From JBLHUT01 sp047629975 (GTDB taxonomy: Bacteria; Pseudomonadota; Alphaproteobacteria; Rhodobacterales; Rhodobacteraceae): DNA of 11,700 nucleotides. The stretch is taken from positions 1 to 11,700 of the forward strand of contig JBLHUT010000091.1 of the NCBI GenBank assembly GCA_047629975.1, written 5' to 3'. Below the pieces are notes generated by a model. It had not been told where the DNA came from, did no database searches, and saw nothing but the letters and a program-made list of their open reading frames with translations. This document shows, one piece after another, positions 6,025-11,700 of this stretch (position 1 is the stretch's first letter; each line of letters starts with the position of its first letter). The position numbers were made by a program, and so were the translations under genes.

Positions 6025-7406
6025 CAATCACAAAACGTGACTTTCTTCGGATGAGTGCAGCAGGTTTGGCCTTGATGCCGCAAGTTCTATCCGCACAATC
6101 AAGCCCCGCAATCCTAAAAGCCGGCGTCGCGGATCTGCAATTGCTGCCCGAGAAATACGGAAAGACGACGATCTGGGGCTTTGATAATTCCGCCCCCGGC
6201 CCGGACATCAGGGTCATGCAAGGCACGCGACTCCAGCGGCGCGTCATCAATGACTTGCCGGACCCGACATCGACACACTGGCACGGAATACGCATTAAAA
6301 ATGCAATGGACGGCGTTGCTGGTTTGACGCAAGACCCGATCCGTCCAGGTGAGAGTTTTGACTATGACTTTGTTGTGCCAGACGCCGGAACCTATTGGTA
6401 TCATGCGCACAACCGCTCGTTCGAGCAGGTCGCGCGTGGCCTTCATGGCGCACTCATTGTCGAAGAACCCGACGCCATCGACATCGATCACGAAGAAGTC
6501 CTGATCCTCGACGACTGGCTTGTCGACCCTGAGACGGCGCAGATTGCGGACACATTCGGCGCGGCCCACGACCTTAGCCATGCGGGGCGTATGGGGAATT
6601 ACATCACTACAAACGGCACCTACAATCTTACCCGGAATGTGAAACGGCATGACAGGCTCCGGCTGAGATTGATCAATGCTGCCAATGCACGGGTGTTTCA
6701 ATTGGGACTGGACGGGCTTGAAGGATGGGTCGTCGCCTTGGACGGTATGCCTCTGGCGCAGCCGGAGCCGGTTGACGGTCTCTTGCTATTGGCCCCGGCG
6801 CAACGCATCGACCTGATCGTCGATGTGACGGCACAGACAGGCAGTGCGGGCCATATCGTGCAGTTTGGCGGGAACGAAGGTTTCTCTCAGGTGGCTTTTG
6901 AGGTGACCGGCGCGGGACCAAGCGCACGACGAAAGACCCCCGAGCCTTTGCCGCCCAACGCCTATACCAAGCCTGATCTGGCGGCGGCAAGAAACCTCGC
7001 TTTGTTTATGGAAGGCGGGGCTATGGGTGGAATGCGCGGGGCCATGATGGACGGTCGGATGTCATCAATGCGCGACATGATGCAGGCCGGAAGCTTCTGG
7101 GCCTTCAATGGGGCTGTCGGGGCGATGGATGGCCCGCCGTTGGCGGAGTTGTCGCGTGGTGAGACGGTTCGTTTGAAGATCACCAACGAGACCTCCTTTC
7201 CGCATGCCATGCATCTCCATGGAATGCACTTCCACGAGATTGAACCCGACGGGAGCCTTGGTGCCTTTAGGGATACCACGCTTCTTGATCGGGGCGATGT
7301 GCGCGAGATCGCATTCGTCGCGAACAACCCCGGAAAATGGCTGCTGCATTGCCACATGCTGTCACACGCCGCATCGGGCATGATGACGCGGGTCGACGTG
7401 GCATGA
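6021..7406 (+). CDS. Periplasmic multicopper oxidase (CueO/CopA-like), Met-rich
   Basis: 461 residues from the ATG at 6021, in a 4-base overlap with copD. An in-frame upstream start at 5955 lies inside copD and would spoil the signal. The leader MTITKRDFLRMSAAG resembles a Tat signal but has Lys-Arg in place of Arg-Arg; cleavage is probably at SAQ near 24-26. All four copper motifs are present: HWHG (His86, His88), WYHAH (His128, His130), HAMHLH (His395, His398, His400) and HCHMLSHAASGM (His443, Cys444, His445, His449, Met454). The type 1 copper would use His395, Cys444, His449 and Met454. A methionine-rich insertion spans 330-354 with nine Met, as in the Cu(I)-binding segment of CueO. It should oxidise Cu(I) to Cu(II) in the periplasm. 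At 461 residues it is shorter than Pseudomonas CopA. It overlaps the next cytochrome by 4 bases. Confidence 0.95.
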   Translation: MTITKRDFLRMSAAGLALMPQVLSAQSSPAILKAGVADLQLLPEKYGKTTIWGFDNSAPGPDIRVMQGTRLQRRVINDLPDPTSTHWHGIRIKNAMDGVAGLTQDPIRPGESFDYDFVVPDAGTYWYHAHNRSFEQVARGLHGALIVEEPDAIDIDHEEVLILDDWLVDPETAQIADTFGAAHDLSHAGRMGNYITTNGTYNLTRNVKRHDRLRLRLINAANARVFQLGLDGLEGWVVALDGMPLAQPEPVDGLLLLAPAQRIDLIVDVTAQTGSAGHIVQFGGNEGFSQVAFEVTGAGPSARRKTPEPLPPNAYTKPDLAAARNLALFMEGGAMGGMRGAMMDGRMSSMRDMMQAGSFWAFNGAVGAMDGPPLAELSRGETVRLKITNETSFPHAMHLHGMHFHEIEPDGSLGAFRDTTLLDRGDVREIAFVANNPGKWLLHCHMLSHAASGMMTRVDVA

Positions 7407-7888
7407 AGGGGCAGGTGGCAATCCTTGGAGTTGGCATGCTGGTTGCACTCGGGGCTGGAGCCTATCTCTGGAGCGACGCCGCGGCCAGTGCCAAGAGCGG
7501 CGCAATGCCGGAAAACGTCGATATTGCAACCGGTCAAGACCTCTATGCCGAGACCTGCGCGGCCTGTCACGGCGCCAATCTCGAAGGCGACGAAAACTGG
7601 CAAAGCCCCGGAGAAGATGGCCGTCTTCCCGCGCCTCCACATGATGAGACCGGACATACCTGGCACCACAGCGATCAGGTTTTGTTTGGGTATACCAAGC
7701 TTGGGGGCCGCAAGATGTTGGCGGCTCAGGGCATGGAGTTCGACAGCGGCATGCCGGGATTTGCAGATCAGCTGACCGATCAGGAGATTTGGGACATCCT
7801 TGGATACATCAAATCGACCTGGCCCGAGCGGATCCGGGACGTACAAACAGAGCGCACGCAAGGCGAGACGCGCTCAAGGGAGAATTGA
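7403..7888 (+). CDS. Membrane-anchored class I cytochrome c (second of two)
   Basis: 161 residues from the ATG at 7403, overlapping the oxidase stop by 4 bases. A hydrophobic N-terminal helix (about 5-22) probably anchors it in the inner membrane with a periplasmic haem domain. The haem site is CAACHGAN (Cys52, Cys55, His56), and Met117 in SGMPGFAD is the likely distal ligand. A histidine-rich loop, PPHDETGHTWHHSD, lies between them and could bind copper. The C-terminus after about 140 is charged and probably flexible. Close coupling to the oxidase gene suggests it is the oxidase's electron partner or carries electrons from it to a terminal oxidase. That is inference, since multicopper oxidases normally pass electrons directly to oxygen. 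It resembles the first cytochrome only around the haem motif, so the two are not a recent duplication. Confidence 0.9.
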   Translation: MKGQVAILGVGMLVALGAGAYLWSDAAASAKSGAMPENVDIATGQDLYAETCAACHGANLEGDENWQSPGEDGRLPAPPHDETGHTWHHSDQVLFGYTKLGGRKMLAAQGMEFDSGMPGFADQLTDQEIWDILGYIKSTWPERIRDVQTERTQGETRSREN

Positions 7889-7889
7889 C

Positions 7890-8618
7890 ATGAAGATCGC
7901 GCATTTAGTTGTCATGGCGCTCGTGCTGATTGTGCCACTTACCGCCCATGCGGGTGAACTGAGTGAAACCCGGGTCAAGGAGCTGGTTCTGGAGGCCATT
8001 CGCGAGCATCCCGAAATCGTTCTCGAGGCGGTTCAGATCATCAAGCAGCAGGAACAGGAGCGTCAAACCGTAACCGCAAAATCAGTGCTGTCGGACAATC
8101 GTGCTCTTCTGGAAAACGACCCCAATGCTCCTGTTTTGGGAAATCCGAACGGCGATGTGACGGTCGTCGAGTTCTTTGACTACAATTGCCCCTATTGCCG
8201 GCGCGTGAAGCCGCACATCGAGACACTGCTTGAAGCAGATCCGAACGTGCGGCTTGTTTATCGGGAGTGGCCAATTCTTGGAGATGGGTCGATTTTTGCG
8301 GCGCGGGCGGCGCTGGCTTCACGCGAACAGGGAAAATACGAGGAGTTCCACTGGGCGCTCATGGCTATGCAGGGCCGGGCAGGGGAAGCCTCGGTGATAC
8401 GGGTCGCCGAAGACATCGGACTTGATATCGCGACGCTGCGCCGCGACATGCAGGCCCCCGAGGTCGATGCTCATATTGCCGCGTCCATGGAGTTGAGCCG
8501 AGCGCTCGGGTTCAACGGGACGCCGTCTTTCGTGATTGGCGATGCGTTGGTTCCGGGTGTTATCGAGGCGGAACAGATGATCCAATTGGCGCAAGAGGCT
8601 CGTGCGGCGCAGCCGTAA
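7890..8618 (+). CDS. DsbA-family thiol oxidoreductase, ScsC-like
   Basis: 242 residues. A Sec signal peptide (MKIAHLVVMALVLIVPLTAHA) is followed by a helical segment of about 25-60 (VKELVLEAIREHPEIVLEAV) that resembles the N-terminal oligomerisation domain of ScsC, the suppressor-of-copper-sensitivity protein. The thioredoxin-like domain has the catalytic motif CPYC (Cys100, Cys103) and the cis-proline loop GTPSF near 212-216. The ATG at 7890 follows the cytochrome stop by one base, with GGGAGA at 7878-7883 as ribosome site. ScsC proteins oxidise, isomerise or shield periplasmic thiols under copper stress, and trimeric forms act as isomerases. It ends the middle operon, and copZ converges on it with a 2-base gap. 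No ScsB-type membrane reductase is present. The alternative is a general DsbA oxidant, for example for cytochrome or copper-protein maturation. Confidence 0.9.
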   Translation: MKIAHLVVMALVLIVPLTAHAGELSETRVKELVLEAIREHPEIVLEAVQIIKQQEQERQTVTAKSVLSDNRALLENDPNAPVLGNPNGDVTVVEFFDYNCPYCRRVKPHIETLLEADPNVRLVYREWPILGDGSIFAARAALASREQGKYEEFHWALMAMQGRAGEASVIRVAEDIGLDIATLRRDMQAPEVDAHIAASMELSRALGFNGTPSFVIGDALVPGVIEAEQMIQLAQEARAAQP

Positions 8619-8620
8619 GA

Positions 8621-8815
8621 TCAGACCCGCGTAGAATCATACCCGGCAGTTTTGATCGCCTGCGCGACGGCATCGTCGGTCTGCACTGTCTCGACATCCA
8701 CCGTTCGACTGGTCAGGTCCGGCGTAACTTTTGCCGCCGGGTCGAGTGCCGCGATTTCCTTGGTAATTGCGGCGGTACAATGGCCGCAACTCATGTCTGG
8801 GACGTGAAATTTCAT
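8621..8815 (-). CDS. copZ: CopZ-like copper chaperone (single HMA domain)
   Basis: 64 residues on the - strand, one heavy-metal-associated domain of normal length. The Cu(I)-binding motif is MSCGHC with Cys10 and Cys13 at the first loop, and the beta-alpha-beta pattern continues to AIKTAGYDSTRV. The ATG at 8815-8813 is preceded on its strand by AGAGGAAAG, a strong ribosome site. It has its own CueR-type promoter at 8840-8870 and is divergent from copA. CopZ chaperones carry cytoplasmic Cu(I) to the ATPase or to the CueR sensor; both are encoded next to it. The His in the CxHC position is seen in other proteobacterial CopZ proteins and may add a ligand. Confidence 0.95.
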   Translation of the reverse strand: MKFHVPDMSCGHCTAAITKEIAALDPAAKVTPDLTSRTVDVETVQTDDAVAQAIKTAGYDSTRV

Positions 8816-8839
8816 GGGCTTTCCTCTCTGATCAGGTCA

Positions 8840-8870
8840 GAGATAAAGCTTCCAGCCAGTGGAAGGTCAA
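8840..8870 (-). promoter_or_regulatory. CueR-type promoter of copZ
   Basis: On the - strand: -35 TTGACC (8865-8870), a 19-base spacer and -10 TATCTC (8840-8845), or TTATCT with an 18-base spacer. The operator CTTCCA-N5-TGGAAG (plus-strand 8849-8865) fills the spacer. The long spacer with a dyad between -35 and -10 is the hallmark of MerR-family activated promoters, and the TTGACCTTCC start is like known CueR sites. CueR itself is encoded after copA. Confidence 0.8.
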
Positions 8871-9027
8871 GCGATTTTAGATGTCAAGCCAACCGCCATT
8901 GTCGAAACTGGTGCGTTGGTATCTGGTGGCGTGCGATTGCCAAAGCAACATTTTCTCGCACATTTGTTTAAAAACAACGTGTTGCAGGCATTAATCGTAC
9001 AAATGAAAAAAATCGTGATCTTTCCTC

Positions 9028-9058
9028 TTGAGCTTCCAGTGACTGGAAGCCCTATATA
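9028..9058 (+). promoter_or_regulatory. CueR-type promoter of copA-cueR
   Basis: -35 TTGAGC (9028-9033), 19-base spacer and -10 TATATA (9053-9058). The spacer contains a perfect 19-base dyad, GCTTCCAGTGACTGGAAGC (9032-9050). This is the over-long spacer geometry of MerR/CueR-activated promoters. Transcription should begin near 9065, giving a leader of about 20-25 bases before the copA ATG at 9088. Confidence 0.88.
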
Positions 9059-9071
9059 TGTTTCATATCAT

Positions 9072-9079
9072 AAAGGGGG
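9072..9079 (+). promoter_or_regulatory. Ribosome binding site fixing the copA start
   Basis: AAAGGGGG, 8 bases before the ATG at 9088. The earlier in-frame ATG at 9058 overlaps the promoter -10 and would not be in the transcript. The ATG at 9083 is out of frame. Confidence 0.8.
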
Positions 9080-9087
9080 CCTATGTC

Positions 9088-11598
9088 ATGACGAACGAAT
9101 TCCAGACAACACTCAGCATCGAAGGTATGAGCTGTGCATCCTGCGTGGGGCGGGTTGAAAGAACTTTGTCTGCGCTTGATGGCGTGTCCGGTGTTGCCGT
9201 CAACCTTGCCTCCGAGACGGCCCGCTTTACCCTTGCGGACCCGACAAGGCAGGCGGCAGTCGTGCAGGCATTGCACTCTCTGGGCTATCCGGCGCGCACA
9301 TCAAAGATCACCTTGAACATCGCCTCGATGTCCTGTGCTTCTTGTGTTGGTCGCGTCGACAAAGCCTTGGCGGATGTGCCGGGAGTTATTGCCGTAGCGG
9401 TGAATCTGGCCGCCGAGACAGCAATGGTGGAATATCTTGAAGGTGTCGCATCGGCACATGATCTGATGGCCGCCTCTGCGGCGATAGGATACCCAGCAGA
9501 GGTCGCGGAAGCGAACGCCAGCCAGTCCCGTGTCGAACGCAAAGCAGATGAGGCGCGCGGGCTCTCGCGCCGTGTGGCAATTGCGGCGGCCCTTGCGCTC
9601 CCGGTTTTTGTTCTTGAAATGGGCGCGCATTTGATCCCTGCATTTCATATGGTGATCGAAAACAGTATCGGAACACAGACATCCTGGCTGATCCAGTTTG
9701 TGCTGACGACGATCGTTTTGTTCGGCCCCGGGCGACATTTCTTTTCCAAAGGCATACCGGCTTTGCTCAGGGGTGCGCCTGACATGAACAGCCTTGTGGC
9801 AGTCGGAACAGGGGCGGCATGGAGCTATTCGGTCGTCGCGACCTTCCTTCCTTGGGTGCTGCCGGAAGGGGTGCGCGCGGTCTATTTCGAGGCCGCGGCG
9901 GTCATCGTTGTTCTGATCCTGATCGGGCGCTGGCTTGAAGCCCGCGCCAAGGGGCGGACGGGTGCCGCCATTCAGGCGCTTTTGGGTTTGCAGGTGCGCA
10001 CCGCGCGGGTGATACGGGACGGAGAAGCCACCGAAGTGGATGTCGACAGTCTGGCCGTTGGCGATGTGATCCTGGTGCGTCCGGGCGACCGGATTCCGGT
10101 CGACGGCACAGTGACAGACGGCACGAGCAATGTTGATGAAAGCATGATCACGGGCGAGCCTCTGCCTGTCGCCAAAGCTGCGGGCGCAACCGTCACGGGC
10201 GGCACCGTCAACGGAACCGGTAGTTTGACATTTCAGGCCGCGCGGGTCGGGGCCGATACAACGCTGGCGCAGATTATTCGCATGGTCGAGGAAGCGCAAA
10301 GCGCGAAGCTGCCTATTCAAGGCCTCGTTGACCGGGTCACCCTTTGGTTCGTTCCGGCTGTGATGGCGCTTGCGGCGTTTACAGTCCTCGTTTGGTTGGT
10401 GGTCGGACCTGACCCCGCGCTGACGTTGGCACTGGTTGCCGGTGTGTCTGTGCTGATCATTGCGTGCCCTTGCGCCATGGGTCTGGCGACGCCCACATCC
10501 ATCATGGTGGGCACGGGCCGCGCTGCGGAAATGGGTGTGCTTTTCCGCAAGGGGGATGCGCTTCAGGAACTGTCGGAGGTCGATGTGATCGCACTCGACA
10601 AAACCGGAACGGTGACCGAGGGCAAGCCCTCACTGACAGACCTTGTCGTCACGGACGGTTTTGACCGTGACCGGGTTCTGTGCCTGATCGCAGCGGTCGA
10701 GGCGCAATCCGAGCATCCCATTGCAGAGGCAATTGTCCGCAGCGCGCGCAGCGAGGGGATCAAGGTGCCACATGCCACCGGTTTTCGCTCGATCACCGGC
10801 TACGGTGTTGCGGCGACCGTGGATGGGCAGGACATTATGGTCGGTGCAGATCGCTACATGGAGCGTGAAGGCGTCGATATCTCGGAATTGGTGGATACGG
10901 AGCGTGATCTTGCGATGCGCGGGCGGACGGCGCTTTATGCCGCGATCGACGGACGGCTGGCCGCCGTGATCGCCGTCGCCGATCCGGTAAAGCCCGCGAG
11001 CCGTATTGCCATCGCGGCGTTGCATGAACGCGGTTTCCAGGTCGCGATGATCACGGGCGATAAACGCGAAACGGCAGAGGCTATCGCCCGTGAAACAGGC
11101 ATTGATCTGGTCATTGCCGGGGTTCTGCCGGATGGCAAGGTTGCGGCGTTGGATAATTTGCGCGCCGGAGGGCGCAAGATCGCCTTTGTTGGCGACGGTA
11201 TCAACGATGCACCGGCGTTGGCCCACGCAGATGTCGGGATCGCCATTGGCACTGGCACCGACGTGGCCATCGAATCTGCCGATGTCGTATTGATGTCCGG
11301 TGATCTGCGCGGCGTGGTGAACGCGGTCGAAGTTTCAAAACGCACGATGTCGAACATCCGCCAGAACCTGATCTGGGCCTTTGGGTACAATGTTGCGCTG
11401 GTTCCTGTTGCCGCGGGCGTTCTTTATCCTGCGTTCGGGCTTCTTCTGTCACCGGTCTTTGCGGCGGGCGCAATGGCGCTTTCATCTGTTTCGGTTCTGA
11501 CCAACGCCCTGCGTCTGCGCCGCATCGTTCCGGCCATGCGTGAAGAAAAGATCGAGGATGCACCGCGTGTATCGCCCCGGACGCAGCCTGCTGAATAG
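9088..11598 (+). CDS. copA: Cu+-exporting P1B-type ATPase CopA
   Basis: 836 residues from the ATG at 9088. Two N-terminal HMA domains carry MSCASC motifs (Cys16/Cys19 and Cys83/Cys86). Eight membrane helices follow from about residue 160. The actuator loop has TGEP (355-358), the membrane copper site has Cys460-Pro-Cys462, and the catalytic aspartate is Asp504 in DKTGT. The nucleotide domain has SEHP (His543) and MITGD, and the hinge is GDGINDAP (702-709). Tyr-Asn in FGYNVAL and MALSS in the last helices complete the Cu(I)-selective P1B-1 signature. It pumps cytoplasmic Cu(I) to the periplasm using ATP, receiving it from CopZ. The CueR-type promoter at 9028-9058 controls it and cueR follows after 12 bases. 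The gene is complete, with no sign of damage. Confidence 0.98.
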   Translation: MTNEFQTTLSIEGMSCASCVGRVERTLSALDGVSGVAVNLASETARFTLADPTRQAAVVQALHSLGYPARTSKITLNIASMSCASCVGRVDKALADVPGVIAVAVNLAAETAMVEYLEGVASAHDLMAASAAIGYPAEVAEANASQSRVERKADEARGLSRRVAIAAALALPVFVLEMGAHLIPAFHMVIENSIGTQTSWLIQFVLTTIVLFGPGRHFFSKGIPALLRGAPDMNSLVAVGTGAAWSYSVVATFLPWVLPEGVRAVYFEAAAVIVVLILIGRWLEARAKGRTGAAIQALLGLQVRTARVIRDGEATEVDVDSLAVGDVILVRPGDRIPVDGTVTDGTSNVDESMITGEPLPVAKAAGATVTGGTVNGTGSLTFQAARVGADTTLAQIIRMVEEAQSAKLPIQGLVDRVTLWFVPAVMALAAFTVLVWLVVGPDPALTLALVAGVSVLIIACPCAMGLATPTSIMVGTGRAAEMGVLFRKGDALQELSEVDVIALDKTGTVTEGKPSLTDLVVTDGFDRDRVLCLIAAVEAQSEHPIAEAIVRSARSEGIKVPHATGFRSITGYGVAATVDGQDIMVGADRYMEREGVDISELVDTERDLAMRGRTALYAAIDGRLAAVIAVADPVKPASRIAIAALHERGFQVAMITGDKRETAEAIARETGIDLVIAGVLPDGKVAALDNLRAGGRKIAFVGDGINDAPALAHADVGIAIGTGTDVAIESADVVLMSGDLRGVVNAVEVSKRTMSNIRQNLIWAFGYNVALVPVAAGVLYPAFGLLLSPVFAAGAMALSSVSVLTNALRLRRIVPAMREEKIEDAPRVSPRTQPAE

Positions 11599-11610
11599 GA
11601 GCCTTGGCAT

Positions 11611-11700
11611 ATGAATATCGGAGAAGTCGCAGAGCGGTCAGGCATTCCGCCGAAAACGATCCGCTACTATGAGGAAATCGGCCTTGTCAGGCCACAGCGC
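11611..11700 (+). CDS. cueR: CueR-like MerR-family copper regulator, cut by the window edge
   Basis: The first 30 residues are visible, and the gene continues past the right edge. The sequence MNIGEVAERSGIPPKT then RYYEEIGLV is the winged-helix start of MerR proteins, and the closest style is CueR/HmrR. The metal-binding cysteines lie in the missing part, so copper specificity is inferred from copA, copZ and the two CueR-type promoters. The ribosome site TAGGAG (11596-11601) overlaps the copA stop and is 9 bases before the ATG. Co-transcription with copA implies that the regulator's own level rises with copper. Confidence 0.9.
   Translation, partial: MNIGEVAERSGIPPKTIRYYEEIGLVRPQR

Noticed and set aside
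8964..8977. Inverted repeat TTGTTT-AA-AAACAA in the copZ-copA spacer
   Set aside because: Too short a loop for a terminator and simple AT-rich sequence; likely chance.
9058..9087. Longer copA reading frame starting at the ATG at 9058
   Set aside because: That ATG overlaps the -10 element of the CueR-type promoter and has no ribosome site; the ATG at 9088 has AAAGGGGG at good spacing.
8859..9158. Open frame of 99 residues across the copZ-copA intergenic region
   Set aside because: It starts inside the copZ operator, crosses the copA promoter and ends in copA in another frame; no ribosome site and no recognisable protein features.
9301..10320. 339-residue open frame on the - strand opposite copA
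   Set aside because: Antisense shadow of the well-conserved ATPase, with no start signal and low-complexity basic sequence.
1..11700. Mobile elements, tRNA, rRNA, CRISPR arrays or origins
   Set aside because: No transposase, integrase, terminal inverted repeats, regular repeat-spacer pattern or tRNA-like structure was found on reading the window.

Overview
The window reads as a compact copper-resistance locus from an alphaproteobacterium. A Rhodobacteraceae/Roseobacter-type host is likely. This is inferred from the moderately high GC, the style of the proteins, and the grouping of a YkuD L,D-transpeptidase, small c-type cytochromes, CopC, CopD, a multicopper oxidase and CopZ/CopA/CueR. No replication, transfer or transposase gene is visible, so chromosome or plasmid cannot be decided.

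Left block (about 1-3673, + strand): an exported Asp-box beta-propeller protein with a CSCC motif is followed with almost no gaps by an OmpR-type response regulator and an HAMP-type histidine kinase. A CueR-type promoter sequence facing left lies at 75-101. A short direct-repeat-like motif at 117-136 recurs at 3670-3689, just before the second block.

Middle block (3770-8618, + strand, probably one operon): L,D-transpeptidase, anchored cytochrome c, CopC, CopD, multicopper oxidase, a second anchored cytochrome c, and a DsbA/ScsC-like thiol oxidoreductase. Several junctions overlap by 1-4 bases, which implies translational coupling. The proteins cover envelope copper handling: Cu(II) binding (CopC), a membrane copper protein (CopD), Cu(I) oxidation (oxidase), electron transfer (two cytochromes), thiol redox or copper protection (ScsC-like) and cell-wall cross-linking (transpeptidase).

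Right block (8621-11700): the copZ chaperone on the - strand and the Cu+-exporting ATPase copA on the + strand are divergent. Between them lie two CueR-type promoters, each with a 19-base spacer. A CueR-like MerR regulator begins 12 bases after copA and runs off the window. Cytoplasmic copper would therefore be sensed by CueR and pumped out by CopZ/CopA. Periplasmic copper would probably be sensed by the two-component system and handled by the middle operon.

The parts not explained by textbook copper systems are the cysteine-motif propeller protein leading the two-component operon, the two cytochromes flanking CopC-CopD-oxidase, the dedicated transpeptidase, and a ScsC-like protein without ScsB.
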